Below, one piece after another: positions 55,621 through 64,000 of a stretch of 64,000 nt of DNA. The stretch lies in NCBI RefSeq assembly GCF_000243095.1, contig NZ_AHJE01000071.1, positions 1 to 64,000 of the forward strand. Direction: 5' to 3'. Positions within the stretch are counted from its first letter, which is position 1. Every line of letters starts with the position of its first letter. This DNA is from Cupriavidus basilensis OR16 (lineage in GTDB: Bacteria; Pseudomonadota; Gammaproteobacteria; Burkholderiales; Burkholderiaceae). The notes below the pieces were generated by a model. That model was not told where the DNA came from, did no database searches, and saw nothing but the letters and a program-made list of their open reading frames with translations. Position numbers and translations under genes: made by a program.

Positions 55621-55838
55621 GGCAGCGCAAGGGCGTCGCTTCCCGCTTGCCACCGGCCTGCCCGCGACCGGCCGGCCTTCCCATCGAGGGATGCCGGCTC
55701 GCCGGATCGCTGGCAGGTTTTCCGGATTTGCTACTGCGGTTTTATTCTTGGACCCGCCTGCCGTTGCTTACCTAGACTGGTCCCCTGGCATCTCGCCAGC
55801 TCAAACACGGCCAGCAAAATCTTCGAGGTGAACGGCAT
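55621..55838 (+). promoter_or_regulatory. Leader region of the metQNI operon
   Basis: A 218-bp intergenic region. The proximal half contains a conspicuous AT-richer stretch (TTTGCTACTGCGGTTTTATTC) about 110 bases before metQ and TTACCTAGACTGG at about 55768-55780, likely promoter or activator elements. I saw no SAM- or methionine-riboswitch structure. Confidence 0.35.
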
Positions 55839-56650
55839 ATGAACCTGCGCGCATTTTTTCCACGGTCCTCGCTGCCACGACGGCGCTCGCCATCGGCGCG
55901 GCCCCGGTCCTGGCCGCCGACAAGCCCATCAAGGTAGGCGTGCGCGGCGGCGTGGACGAAGAGATCTGGGAAGTGGTGACCAAGGTGGCCAGGAAGCAAG
56001 GCCTCAACGTGGAGCCGATCGTGATCACCGGCACCGCCAGCCCCAACGAGGCGCTGAACAACGGCGATCTCGACGCCAACGCGTTCCAGCACAAGCCCTT
56101 CCTGCGTGACCAGATCAACCAGCGCGGCTACAAGATCGTGGCGGTGGCGGACACGCTGATCTCGCCGATCGCCTTCTACTCGCGCAAATACAAGTCGCTG
56201 GAGTCGCTGCCGCAGGGGGCGCGGCTGGGCATTCCCAATGATCCGAGCAACCAGACCCGGGCGCTGGTGATCCTGCGCGATCATGGGCTGATCAAGCTGC
56301 GCGAGGGTTTCGACCCGTACACCGGCACGGCCACGCTGGGCGATATCACGGCCAACCCGAAGAAGCTGGACCTGGTGGAAAGCGCCTCGGTGGTGCTGGC
56401 GCGCTCGCTGCCGGATGTGGACGCCGCTGCGGTGGTCAACACCTTCGCCTACCAGGCCGGCCTGATCGCCACGCGCGATGGCATCGCGGTGGAGAAGAAG
56501 GAGCACAACCCGTACGTGAACGTGATCGCCGTGCGCGAGCGCGACAAGGCCGCGCCGTGGGTGGCGCCGCTGATCAAGGCGTACCACTCGGACGAGGTGC
56601 GCAAGTTCATCCTGACCAAGTACCAGGGCTCGGTGATCCCGGCGTTCTGA
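55839..56650 (+). pseudogene. metQ: Methionine ABC transporter substrate-binding lipoprotein/protein MetQ, frameshifted in signal peptide
   Basis: A NlpA/MetQ-type binding protein: PIKVGVRGGVDEEIWEVVTK, GTASPNEALNNGDLDANAFQ, IPNDPSNQTRALVILRDHGL and the C-terminal FILTKYQGSVIPAF. The natural ATG at 55839 (with GAGGTG upstream) runs into a T-run of six at 55854-55859 and leaves frame. Seven T would give an ordinary signal peptide (MNLRAFFSTVLAATTALAIG and on to APVLAADKP). So one base is probably missing from the sequence or gene. The mature part is open from about 55860 to 56650. metN and metI follow. Confidence 0.85.
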
Positions 56651-56692
56651 TGCGGATGTCGTTGTTCATGTTGTTCCCGGAGGATCTTCATC

Positions 56693-57586
56693 GTGTCACA
56701 GGCGCACCCGCTGCAATCAAGTCCGCCGCATATCGTCTTCGATCACCTTGGCAAGCACTACCCGGGCGCGCCCGCGGCCGCCTTGCAGGAAGTATCGTTC
56801 ACGGTGGCGCGCGCAGAGCTCTTCGGCATCATCGGGCGTAGCGGCGCGGGCAAGTCCACGCTGTTGCGCACCATCAACATGCTGGAGCGTCCCAGCGCCG
56901 GGCAGGTGCGCGTGGATGGCGTGGACGTGGGCACGCTGGATGAAGATGGCCTGGTGGCGCTGCGCCGGCGCATCGGCATGATCTTCCAGCATTTCAATTT
57001 GCTGTCGGCCAAGACCGTGTTCGAGAACGTGGCCTTGCCCCTGCGCGTAGCGGGCGTGCCGCGCGCGGAGATTGTGCCGCGGGTGATGGCGCTGCTGGAA
57101 CTGGTGGGCCTGGCCGACAAGGCGCAGGTTTATCCGGCCACGCTGTCCGGCGGGCAGAAGCAGCGTGTGGGCATTGCGCGCGCGCTGGTGCACCGCCCGG
57201 AGATCCTGCTGTGCGACGAGGCCACCTCGGCGTTGGACCCCGAGACCACCGAATCGATCCTGGCCCTGCTGCGCGACATCAACCGCACGCTCGGACTGAC
57301 CGTGGTGCTGATCACGCACGACATGGCGGTGATCCGCCAGGCTTGCGACCGCGTGCTGGTGCTTGACCAAGGCCGCGCGGTGGAGCTGGGCACGGTGTGG
57401 CAGGTGTTTGCCGAGCCGCAGGCCGCCGCCACGCTGGCGCTGCTGCGCCCGCTGCGGCTGGAGCTGCCGGTGCCGGCCGGCGGCGAGTTTTCCAATGCCA
57501 TTCATTGCGCCCATGCGGCCAATGCGTCGTACGCGAGTGCGCGCGCCAATATCGAGATACAGGCTTATGTTCCCGCCAATGGCTGA
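56693..57586 (+). CDS. metN: Methionine ABC transporter ATPase MetN
   Basis: A 297-residue ATPase with Walker [19 protein letters not shown], a Q-loop ([18 protein letters not shown] typical of MetN), signature [15 protein letters not shown], Walker [16 protein letters not shown] and switch His in [11 protein letters not shown]. The usual C-terminal NIL regulatory domain, which binds methionine for trans-inhibition, is absent; the protein ends after a short variable tail. The GTG at 56693 follows GGAGGATCTTCATC. It overlaps metI by 20 bp. Confidence 0.88.
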   Translation: MSQAHPLQSSPPHIVFDHLGKHYPGAPAAALQEVSFTVARAELFGIIGRSGAGKSTLLRTINMLERPSAGQVRVDGVDVGTLDEDGLVALRRRIGMIFQHFNLLSAKTVFENVALPLRVAGVPRAEIVPRVMALLELVGLADKAQVYPATLSGGQKQRVGIARALVHRPEILLCDEATSALDPETTESILALLRDINRTLGLTVVLITHDMAVIRQACDRVLVLDQGRAVELGTVWQVFAEPQAAATLALLRPLRLELPVPAGGEFSNAIHCAHAANASYASARANIEIQAYVPANG

Positions 57587-58223
57587 CAAGTACGTGAAGG
57601 CGCTGGGCGAGACCTTGCTGATGGTGAGCGCCGCCTGCCTGGTGGTGTTCGTGTGCGGCATGGCGCTGGCCATCGTGCTCACGCTGAGCGCGCCGGGCGG
57701 CTTGCGTCCGCGGCCGCGGACGCACCGCACGCTGTCGGCGCTGGTCAATACCTTCCGCTCGATCCCGTTCATCATCCTGCTGGTGGCGATGCTGCCCGTG
57801 ACGCGGCTGATCGTCGGCACCACCATGGGCACGTGGGCGGCGGTGGTGCCGCTGAGCGTGCACCTGATCCCCTTCTTTGCGCGGATCGCCCAGGTGAGCC
57901 TCAACGAGATCGATCCGGGCCTGATCGAGGCCGCGCGCGCCATGGGCTGCCGGCGCTGGCACATCGTGCGCCACGTGCTGCTGCCCGAAGCGCTGCCCGG
58001 CATCGTCGGCGGCGCCACGGTCAGCGTGATCGCCATGATCGGCTCGTCGGCCATGGCCGGCGCGGTGGGCGCCGGCGGGCTGGGCGACCTGGCCATCCGC
58101 TACGGCTACGAGCGCTACGAGACCACGGTGATGTTCAACGTGATCGCGATCCTGGTGGCGCTGGTCACGCTGGTGCAGTTCGGCGGCGAGCGGCTGGCGC
58201 GGCGCTTCGACCACAGGCGCTGA
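57567..58223 (+). CDS. metI: Methionine ABC transporter permease MetI
   Basis: A 218-residue, five-helix BPD permease. The start is [20 protein letters not shown], with [20 protein letters not shown] in the middle. The EAA loop is [20 protein letters not shown], and the C-terminal helix region is [20 protein letters not shown]. It forms the membrane channel with MetN and MetQ for methionine or related compounds. The ATG at 57567 lies inside the 3' end of metN, implying coupled translation. It is convergent with the aldolase gene 31 bp away. Confidence 0.9.
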   Translation: MFPPMADKYVKALGETLLMVSAACLVVFVCGMALAIVLTLSAPGGLRPRPRTHRTLSALVNTFRSIPFIILLVAMLPVTRLIVGTTMGTWAAVVPLSVHLIPFFARIAQVSLNEIDPGLIEAARAMGCRRWHIVRHVLLPEALPGIVGGATVSVIAMIGSSAMAGAVGAGGLGDLAIRYGYERYETTVMFNVIAILVALVTLVQFGGERLARRFDHRR

Positions 58224-58254
58224 GCCGGCCACGGAGCGCGTGCCGCGCCTGCCG

Positions 58255-59076
58255 TTACTGGCGATACGACGGATCGCTGCGATCGAGCTGCCGCAGCAGG
58301 GCAGCCCAGTGCTTGCGCGTGACGGGGCCGCCGGCATTGCTCACCACCAGCTCCGCCACCTTGCGCGCCACGGCATCGGGCGCGATCACCAGCGGCGCGC
58401 CGCCGGATTGCGCGGCCAGCTGCGCCACGCAGGCACGCTCCAGCATATGCAGTTCCTGGAAGGCTTGCGCAATAGTGGGCGCGCAGGTCAGCAGGCCGTG
58501 GTTGCGCAGGATGAAGATGTCGCGCTCGCCCAGGTCCGCCACCAGCCGGGAGCGTTCGTCCAGGTCAATGGCAATGCCCTCGTAGTCGTGATACGCCACC
58601 CGTTCGAAGAAGCGCATGGCGTGCTGCGAGATCATCAGCAGGCCATCGCGCTGCGCCGACACGCCGATGCCGGCGGCGGTGTGAGTATGCAGCACGCAGC
58701 CTACGTCGTGGCGCGCGGCGTGGATGGCGCTGTGGATCACGTAGCCAGCCGGGTTGATGCCGAGGCCAGTGTCGTCGCGCAGGATCTCGCCGTCAATATC
58801 GACCTTGACCAGGTTGGATGCGGTGATCTCTTCGAAGGTCAGGCCATAAGCATTGATCAGGAAATGCTCGTCGGAGCCCGGCACGCGCGCCGAGAAATGC
58901 GTGTAGATGTGATCGGTCCAGCGGAACTGCGCCGCCAGCCGGTAGGCCGCCGCCAGCTCCACGCGCACGGCCCATTCGGTGGGCGATACCTTGGCCTGGA
59001 CGGCGGGGAAATGCAGGGCGGGCAGGGACAGACTGGGATCCGACCAGGCAAGCAGCGGTTCGGTGACGGTGTTCAT
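58255..59076 (-). CDS. Class II aldolase/adducin family protein
   Basis: A 273-residue protein of the fuculose-phosphate-aldolase/adducin fold. Zinc-type ligands appear in [20 protein letters not shown] and [15 protein letters not shown] (HTH), with a further His in [16 protein letters not shown]. Members cleave hydroxy-aldol substrates or decarboxylate; here it is divergent from a Bug receptor across 227 bp. The pair probably takes up and degrades a hydroxy acid or aromatic derivative, but no substrate can be named. Intact, with an ATG at 59076. Confidence 0.85.
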   Translation of the reverse strand: MNTVTEPLLAWSDPSLSLPALHFPAVQAKVSPTEWAVRVELAAAYRLAAQFRWTDHIYTHFSARVPGSDEHFLINAYGLTFEEITASNLVKVDIDGEILRDDTGLGINPAGYVIHSAIHAARHDVGCVLHTHTAAGIGVSAQRDGLLMISQHAMRFFERVAYHDYEGIAIDLDERSRLVADLGERDIFILRNHGLLTCAPTIAQAFQELHMLERACVAQLAAQSGGAPLVIAPDAVARKVAELVVSNAGGPVTRKHWAALLRQLDRSDPSYRQ

Positions 59077-59303
59077 GCGGCGCTCCGGAAGAAGGGGGGG
59101 GCCGCAACATCATACGGCTGGCGCGCGGGCCTGCCAACGCCGCAATCGGCATATGGAAATGCGCGGGCTGCACGGGCGACATGCAGCAACGCGGCGGCGA
59201 CGCGCCATCCCGTAGAATTCTCTCCTGCGCGGTCGTGCCCATGCACCGCGCGTCATGCACAGACCCAGCACGGCACATAAAACCAATAAAGCAGGAGAGT
59301 CCC

Positions 59304-60269
59304 TTGAAGAAGCCCTTTGCCCTCATCGCCGCCGCAGCAGCATTGACGACGGCCGCCACCTTTGCCCACGCCGCTTATCCCGACCGGCCCATCAAGCTGA
59401 TCGTGCCCTTCCCGCCCGGACAGGCCACCGACATCTTTGCGCGCGCGCTGGCGGAGCGGCTGGGCAAGCAGCTCGGCCAGCCGGTGGTGGTGGACAACCG
59501 CGCCGGGGCGGGCAGCAACCTCGGCATGGAGATCGCCTCCCATGCCGCGCCCGATGGCTACACCCTGGTGATGGCCGGCAGCGCGATGGCGATCAACGAG
59601 ACGCTGTACAAGAAGCTGAACTACAACCCGCGCCAGGACTTCCAGCCGATCTCCGGCGTGTTCTCGGTGCCGCTGGTGTTCCTCGCCACGCCGGCTTCCG
59701 GCATCGTCTCGCTGCGTGACCTGATCGCCAAGGCCAAGGCCGCGCCCGGCAAATACAGCTACGCTAGCGCGGGCGTGGGGGGTACCCAGCATCTGTCGGC
59801 CGAAATGCTCAAAGCCCAGGCGGGCATCTTCATGGTGCACATCCCCTACAAGGGCAGCGGCCCGGCGCAGTCCGACTTTCTCGGCAACCAGATCCCGCTG
59901 ATGGTGGATTCGGTGACGGCGGCGCTGCCCCTGATCCAGTCGAAGAAGGCCGTGCCGCTGGCGGTCACGGTGGCCAAGCGCACGCCGCAGCTGCCGTCGG
60001 TGCCCACGGTGCGCGAGCAAGGCGTTCCGGGCTTCGAAGCGCTGGGCTGGGCCATCCTGATGGCGCCCAAAGGCCTGCCACCCGCGCTCGTGAGCCAGCT
60101 CAACGCGGAGACGGTGAAGGCGCTGCAGTCGCCCGAGCTGTCGAAGTTCATCACCGACCGCGGCTCGGAGCCAATGCCGATGAGCCCGGAGGAAACCGGC
60201 AAGTTCGTCGACAGCGAGATCCACAAGTGGGGCGCGGTGGTGAAGCGCTCCGGGGCGCAGGCGGACTGA
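59304..60269 (+). CDS. Bug/TctC-family tripartite receptor
   Basis: A 321-residue periplasmic receptor with an intact signal peptide ([21 protein letters not shown]) and the Bug hallmarks [49 protein letters not shown] and [15 protein letters not shown]. The start is a rare TTG at 59304, chosen because GCAGGAGAG stands just upstream and the Lys-Lys signal peptide begins there. It is the complete counterpart of the truncated receptor at 31857. No TctAB genes are near. Likely carboxylate or aromatic acid uptake or sensing. Confidence 0.88.
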   Translation: MKKPFALIAAAAALTTAATFAHAAYPDRPIKLIVPFPPGQATDIFARALAERLGKQLGQPVVVDNRAGAGSNLGMEIASHAAPDGYTLVMAGSAMAINETLYKKLNYNPRQDFQPISGVFSVPLVFLATPASGIVSLRDLIAKAKAAPGKYSYASAGVGGTQHLSAEMLKAQAGIFMVHIPYKGSGPAQSDFLGNQIPLMVDSVTAALPLIQSKKAVPLAVTVAKRTPQLPSVPTVREQGVPGFEALGWAILMAPKGLPPALVSQLNAETVKALQSPELSKFITDRGSEPMPMSPEETGKFVDSEIHKWGAVVKRSGAQAD

Positions 60270-60288
60270 GCGCGTAGTGTGAAGAAGA

Positions 60289-60316
60289 AAGCCGGGCCCC
60301 ATGGCTGGCCCGGCTT
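60289..60316 (+). terminator. Strong hairpin between the Bug receptor and convergent kinase gene
   Basis: Stem AAGCCGGGCC/GGCCCGGCTT (10 bp, 8-base loop) sits 20 bases after the receptor stop and 30 bases before the convergent kinase stop. A near-perfect GC stem at a convergent junction fits a bidirectional terminator, although T-tracts are weak on both sides. Confidence 0.65.
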
Positions 60317-60344
60317 ACTTGAGGTTCTTCACCGACATCGGAAA

Positions 60345-60821
60345 TCAGGAGCCCGCGACTCTGAGCACCTTGGAAAATCCCTCTTCAATGCAAGGCGGCT
60401 CGAACAAGTTTCCTACACTCTCGATGCTTTCGTCTGGTACGCGTTTGTCCGCTGGCCTGTCGGCGTTGCGCATCTTCGCGACGGCTAGCGGAGTATCAAT
60501 CCATATCGCCAGTGCTTCAGCACTCCGTCGACGGGCGATCTCGATAATCGGGCTCCGATGGCGCGCGCCCGGCAACGCCGCATCGAAGCCAATGCAAGGC
60601 GCGTAGTCGCTCGCGTGATGTGCGAGCCAATGAGATTTTCCTGCGCCTTGCAGTCCGCAGACGATGAGCACTCGCGGCTGAAGGTCACGCATTTCAATCA
60701 GCGCCTGTTCAAGTGCAGCAAAGCTGCTCGACCACGCAAGCTGGCTGCGTTCCGGCGTCCATACCCGTCCTGCCGGCGTTTCTAAATAAGCATCGGGGTT
60801 GATGATGCGAATCCTGTCCAT
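60345..60821 (-). CDS. Small P-loop kinase-like ATPase
   Basis: A 158-residue protein with Walker A VCGLQGAGKSHWLAHHA near residue 54 and an Ala-rich body (RRRSAEALAIWIDTPLAVAK) resembling polynucleotide-kinase/zeta-toxin-type enzymes. The C-terminus carries an EGFSKVLRV motif similar to the EGF..V ending of the kinase at 19652. The N-terminal 45 residues are a distinct region (INPDAYLETPAGRVWTPER). The substrate is unknown. There is no partner antitoxin gene beside it. Confidence 0.7.
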   Translation of the reverse strand: MDRIRIINPDAYLETPAGRVWTPERSQLAWSSSFAALEQALIEMRDLQPRVLIVCGLQGAGKSHWLAHHASDYAPCIGFDAALPGARHRSPIIEIARRRSAEALAIWIDTPLAVAKMRNADRPADKRVPDESIESVGNLFEPPCIEEGFSKVLRVAGS

Positions 60822-61186
60822 CAGGCGCAGCGCTGGGTTCTGGAGCCCGCACTATACCGCGGCCTTCAGCTCGTGTGCGCACAGTGATTCACCGCCTCAG
60901 CCGGCTGCGGTTGCGTGCTATCCGTTGGGAAACGCTGATTGCCGAGGTTTTTGGCCAATGTCCGCACCGGGAAGCGGGCATCCGGGCTCGACCTGCGCAA
61001 GGCCCGGTGAGCGCCCTCGCCCTCGTACCGGCAATTTGCCGTGGGCCCGACTAGGGCTTTTTGCGGAGGGAGGGGGGATGGACTGGCAACCGACCCTTCG
61101 GCATTTGCGGCGGCGCGCAATGGAATAAATCCTGGCCGCCAAGCGTTTACCTAGCCGGACCACAGTTCTTCTGCCGTGGAGGCATC
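60822..61186. other. Intergenic region between kinase and YceI genes
   Basis: A 365-base stretch between divergent genes. I see no supported protein or RNA gene. It should hold promoters for both neighbours. The YceI ribosome binding site (GGAGG) is at its right end. Confidence 0.4.
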
Positions 61187-61822
61187 GTGCTCGATTCGCC
61201 ACTCTGGTTCCGGGCCACCCGCGGGCACGCGATCGCCGAACTTGTGCTCGCCACATTAGCATCGCTGGCGGGCGCCGTCAGCCAGACCCAGCCAACCGAG
61301 GTGGATGGGCGGCCCGATCGGTACATGCTGGCGCCGCAACGCTCGACCGTCACGTTCGAGGTCGACGCCTTCTCGCACTCACAGATCAAGATGCGCTTTC
61401 ACTGCATGAATGCGCAGCTCGAAGGAACGCGGGCCGGTCTTGACTCGGGCCGCGTCATGGTGACGATCGAGGCCGCAAGCGTTGAGGCGCGCCCGCGCTT
61501 CCTGTCGCCGATCATCCGGGGCGGCGGCATGCTCGATGTGGCCCGCTATCCGGAGATCCGCTTTGTCAGTACCCGCTTTGTCCGGACCGCAGAGGGCAGC
61601 GGGTGGCTTCTCGGCAACCTCACGATCCACGGCATCACGCGTCCGGTCAGCCTTCTGGTAACACCAGGCGGCGCCATCGGAGAGCCGCGGCGCGACCGCA
61701 CGATTGCCTTCTCCGCGGCCGGCGAAGTCAGCCGCCGGGAGTTCGGCCTGGCAGCATGGTTCCCCACTGTGGGCGACGCCGTGCACATGAATATCCAGGT
61801 GGAGTTCGTGCTTGGGCCTTGA
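61187..61822 (+). CDS. YceI-family periplasmic protein
   Basis: A 211-residue lipocalin-like YceI protein. It has a hydrophobic N-terminal segment (AIAELVLATLASLAGAVSQ) serving as signal, then the core: YMLAPQRSTVTFEVDAFSHS, MLDVARYPEIRFVSTRFVRT, LTIHGITRPVSLLVTPGG and REFGLAAWFPTVGDAVHMNI. YceI proteins bind isoprenoid-like lipids in a beta-barrel. The GTG at 61187 follows GTGGAGGCATC. It is followed by two small lipoprotein genes on the same strand. Confidence 0.87.
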   Translation: MLDSPLWFRATRGHAIAELVLATLASLAGAVSQTQPTEVDGRPDRYMLAPQRSTVTFEVDAFSHSQIKMRFHCMNAQLEGTRAGLDSGRVMVTIEAASVEARPRFLSPIIRGGGMLDVARYPEIRFVSTRFVRTAEGSGWLLGNLTIHGITRPVSLLVTPGGAIGEPRRDRTIAFSAAGEVSRREFGLAAWFPTVGDAVHMNIQVEFVLGP

Positions 61823-61876
61823 AGCGCTTGGCAGTACCAGGGGGGTGCGTTCACCGATGCGACACAGGAGAACATC

Positions 61877-62095
61877 ATGTCGGCTAGAATTCTCGCGGCG
61901 TTGCTTGCCGCATTCCTTCTTGCGGCTTGCGGCGGAGGCGGGGACGAGCCCGGCACCACGGTCGGATCGGGGGCGGGCATGACGGGCGGCGCCTCGTCAG
62001 GAAGCGCGCCCGGATTCCAGCCGACGCCAGGTACCGGCGGCATCGGTGGTGGCGCCGGCGGGGCTGGCGGCGTAGGGGCAGGGCCCGGAATGTAG
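61877..62095 (+). CDS. Small Gly-rich lipoprotein
   Basis: A 72-residue protein. The signal peptide MSARILAALLAAFLLAAC ends in a lipobox (LLAAC, about residue 18). The mature part is almost entirely Gly, Ala, Ser and Pro, disordered and without known domain. A GGAG motif precedes the ATG. It is 54 bp after yceI and likely co-transcribed. Function unknown; probably an outer-membrane or periplasmic tether-like lipopeptide. Confidence 0.65.
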   Translation: MSARILAALLAAFLLAACGGGGDEPGTTVGSGAGMTGGASSGSAPGFQPTPGTGGIGGGAGGAGGVGAGPGM

Positions 62096-62163
62096 CGGGT
62101 GGACTATGCTTGGATCGAATACTGGCCGAAAGAAACTGCACCTTTCGGCAGTGGAGAATGGTC

Positions 62164-62673
62164 ATGCAATATCGCTTCGCCAAGTGGCTGGCCGGCACCG
62201 CGGTTGCGCTGTCTGCCTGTGCGTCCCTGCAACCCCTCCAGACTGCGCAGAAAATGATAGGCAGCCCGGCAAGCTCCGTGCGCGAGACCTTTGGCGCGCC
62301 CACGGAGACCCATGCGCTCGCCGACGGTACCAGCCGGTGGATCTATTCGCACCAGCCCTTGGGATATGAGGTCTACGCCGCAGATTTCGACGGGAACGGA
62401 AAGCTCGTCAACTTCCGCCAGATGTTGACCGAGAAAGAGATCTACGAGGCAAAGCCGGGGGTCTGGACCAAGCGCGACGTGGCCGAGCGCTTTGGCCTGC
62501 CGCGCGAGCCTGTCCAGTACTACCCGCTCATGAAGCGCGAGGCATGGTCGTACCGGCTCTATGCGAATGGCTATCAGCCGGGCCACTTTAGTGCCTACTT
62601 TGACGACCAGGGCGTACTGGATCGCACGATGATCATCGTTGATTCGCTTGGAGGCGACCGGCGGCGCAAGTGA
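62164..62673 (+). CDS. Lipoprotein of unknown function (SmpA/OmlA-like fold possible)
   Basis: A 169-residue protein with a lipoprotein signal (LAGTAVALSAC, lipobox LSAC). Two copies of a short alpha-beta motif follow: PASSVRETFGAPTETHALAD with WIYSHQPLGYEVYAADFDGN, then KRDVAERFGLPREPVQYYPL with WSYRLYANGYQPGHFSAYFD. The repeated GxP...W.Y layout resembles the SmpA/BamE superfamily, known for protein contacts at the outer membrane. The ATG at 62164 has GGAGA seven bases upstream. Confidence 0.75.
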   Translation: MQYRFAKWLAGTAVALSACASLQPLQTAQKMIGSPASSVRETFGAPTETHALADGTSRWIYSHQPLGYEVYAADFDGNGKLVNFRQMLTEKEIYEAKPGVWTKRDVAERFGLPREPVQYYPLMKREAWSYRLYANGYQPGHFSAYFDDQGVLDRTMIIVDSLGGDRRRK

Positions 62674-63163
62674 TGCTGCGACTGCTGATGCCCCCGGTTT
62701 TCGACGTTGTCCAGCGATGGCCGGAGCGTGCAATCGGCATCGGCTCTGCGATCCGTTGCAGCAGTCGTCGTTGACCGCCTCTCTCACCGCACTCGTCAGA
62801 GAGCAAGGTGCACGGCAGGCAGGAACTGGCCACGCTGTTGCGCGCTCTGGAACAGGATGCCGTCGCCGTCGTCCACGACGATATCCGGTGCCTTGTCGCC
62901 ATTGAGGTCGCCCACGGCCATCGTGTTGGCGCCTTGGAAATTCCCGATCCTGACTGGATTGCCGAACGCCCCGCGTGTTTGGTCCTGGAAGTAGATTTGA
63001 ATGCTCCCATTGAATGCCATCGCCTTCATGGCGGGCCGGGGGCCGCGAGTGGAAGATGAAGAACAAGAAGTACGCGATGATCAACAATCTGTTTCCCCGC
63101 GCATACCCCGAACATCATCGGCACTCCGCGCCGGCGGCTTGACCTTGCGTTGCGCTCGCCGCG
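62674..63163. other. Gap holding an FG-GAP remnant
   Basis: A 490-base region between the lipoprotein and the AraC-type regulator. The only recognisable content is the minus-strand FG-GAP/VCBS fragment at 62796-63029. The rest shows no supported gene on either strand. Confidence 0.5.
62796..63029 (-). pseudogene. FG-GAP/VCBS-repeat protein remnant
   Basis: A 77-residue fragment with one clear FG-GAP/VCBS repeat (TMAVGDLNGDKAPDIVVDDG), the calcium-binding beta-propeller blade of integrin-like secreted proteins. Real members have several blades and a signal peptide. Here there is no signal, only about one and a half blades (before it FGNPVRIGNFQGA) and no good ribosome binding site. It is best read as the relic of a larger gene. 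Confidence 0.55.
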
Positions 63164-64000
63164 CTATAGCGCACGCACGGGAATGCACAACTCGCAGGTC
63201 AGTGAGCCCGTTCGCGCGTCCAGCGCCGACACTGCCGAGAACCGCTCGAAGCATGGGCGTTCGTCGCATTGCAGACCGCTGGACGGCAGCCATTCCCGGG
63301 TCAGCCAGGTCCATGCCTCGGCGATGGTGGCAGGGGCGCCGGTGAATTGCGCCACGGCGTAACGTCCGCCCGGCAGGACGGAGATGCTGGCCCGGCCGCC
63401 GGGCTGGAAGGTTTCAGGTATCTCCACGCAGGCGTCGTAGCGGCACTTGTCCGGCGGCGTGATGCCGGGGGCGTCGTGGCCGATGCCGTAACACGTTTGC
63501 CCGGCCAGGCCGTTGGCATGCATCCATGGCGCGACGGCTTCACGCCAGAAGGTGCCGATCGCCGGACCGTAGGGGCCGATATGGCGTTGATAGGCGACAC
63601 GTGCCTCGGGTAGATCGATGACGCGGACTTCCATATTGCTCTCTCCATCTGTTTGGCAGGAGACGCCATGGTCGATGAAAGCACCGCCATCCACCTGATC
63701 GGCATTGCGCAGGACCTGATCCGGATTGCTATGGCGGTTGGCCAAGCGCGCGCGTGCCGCCGCGACCTGCGTGGCCCGGTGTTCGGCTGCGCCGGCGCGC
63801 CAGGTAGAGGGCGTGCAGCCAAACTTGAGCTTGAAGGCGCGCGCGAATGCCTCGCCGGAGCCGAAACCGGTGGCCAGTGCGATTTCCAGCACCGAGGCGC
63901 CGGGTTTACAAGCCAACTGAAATGCGGCGGACTCGAGCCGGCGCCGGCGTGTGTAGTCGCCCAGCGTCTCGCCCATCCAGGCCGCGAACAAACGATGAAA
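63164..64000 (-). CDS. AraC-family regulator with GyrI-like effector domain, cut by right edge
   Basis: The frame is open to the window end, so the N-terminus lies outside. Visible first is the second half of an AraC HTH (FAAWMGETLGDYTRRRRLES and LEIALATGFGSGEAFARAFK, LKFGCTPSTWR). A linker leads to a GyrI-like domain beginning MEVRVIDLPEARVAYQRHIG and containing CYGIGHDAPGITPPDKCRYD and ISVLPGGRYAVAQFTG. This Rob/GyrI type binds small hydrophobic ligands and often controls efflux or stress genes. Only the C-terminal 279 codons or so are present. Confidence 0.85.
   Translation of the reverse strand, partial: FHRLFAAWMGETLGDYTRRRRLESAAFQLACKPGASVLEIALATGFGSGEAFARAFKLKFGCTPSTWRAGAAEHRATQVAAARARLANRHSNPDQVLRNADQVDGGAFIDHGVSCQTDGESNMEVRVIDLPEARVAYQRHIGPYGPAIGTFWREAVAPWMHANGLAGQTCYGIGHDAPGITPPDKCRYDACVEIPETFQPGGRASISVLPGGRYAVAQFTGAPATIAEAWTWLTREWLPSSGLQCDERPCFERFSAVSALDARTGSLTCELCIPVRAL

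Noticed and set aside
55621-55838. SAM or methionine riboswitch before metQ
   Set aside because: No conserved riboswitch core or anti-terminator pairing could be traced by eye.

Overview
The window is high-GC DNA from what looks like a betaproteobacterium of the Burkholderiales, most like Cupriavidus or Ralstonia. This is inferred from gene content: a type VI secretion system (T6SS), Bug/TctC tripartite receptors without their permeases, ACS-type MFS carriers, vanillate-demethylase-like oxygenases and a MetNIQ operon. I saw no rRNA, tRNA or CRISPR.

Layout. 1-9128 (minus strand): a VgrG island with VgrG, a large M23/SH3/GH19 peptidoglycan-hydrolase effector, a small AT-rich candidate immunity gene, PAAR, a two-TM protein and a TssM/IcmF-like protein running off the left edge. 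9366-19007 (plus): T6SS core tssB-tssC-tssK-tssL-(TssM-like/OmpA protein)-hcp-tssH-tssE. tssA, tssF, tssG and tssJ are not in the window. 19127-24205: an SRPBCC protein, a P-loop kinase, a secreted serine protease and a damaged class A penicillin-binding protein. 24536-26359: an IS607-family element (tnpA, tnpB). 26605-30882: a MacAB-like exporter whose ATPase is broken. 30937-34212: a LysR regulator, a 5'-truncated Bug receptor and a broken amidase. 34572-41626: a tightly overlapping phosphonate operon. It has a CDP-alcohol phosphatidyltransferase, a 2-oxoglutarate oxygenase, a flippase-like membrane protein, a nucleotidyltransferase, PEP mutase fused to a second nucleotidyltransferase, phosphonopyruvate decarboxylase and an aminoethylphosphonate transaminase. 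Together these could build AEP, activate it as CMP-AEP and attach it to a lipid. An MlaC-like lipid carrier follows. 42502-44586: an MHYT-GGDEF-EAL protein. 44775-55620: an apparent aromatic or organic-acid catabolic region (MFS, DUF2783, FAD monooxygenase, MBL hydrolase, two IclR, LysR, Rieske oxygenase and reductase, periplasmic binding protein). 55839-58223: metQNI. 58255-64000: class II aldolase, Bug receptor, P-loop kinase, YceI, two lipoproteins, an FG-GAP remnant and an AraC/GyrI-like regulator cut by the right edge.

A striking property of the window is the number of lesions. At least twelve genes carry a frameshift, a stop or a short deletion, several removing a catalytic motif. Two sit in homopolymer runs and three junctions carry CGGCCGG. 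Systematic sequence dropout is at least as likely as real gene decay, so the broken genes should be read with caution.

The most interesting biology is the candidate phosphonolipid operon, the VgrG effector island, a strong palindromic operator at 49352-49387, and the C-depleted 3' end of mlaC, which on the other strand looks like a Rho-utilisation site for the convergent gene.
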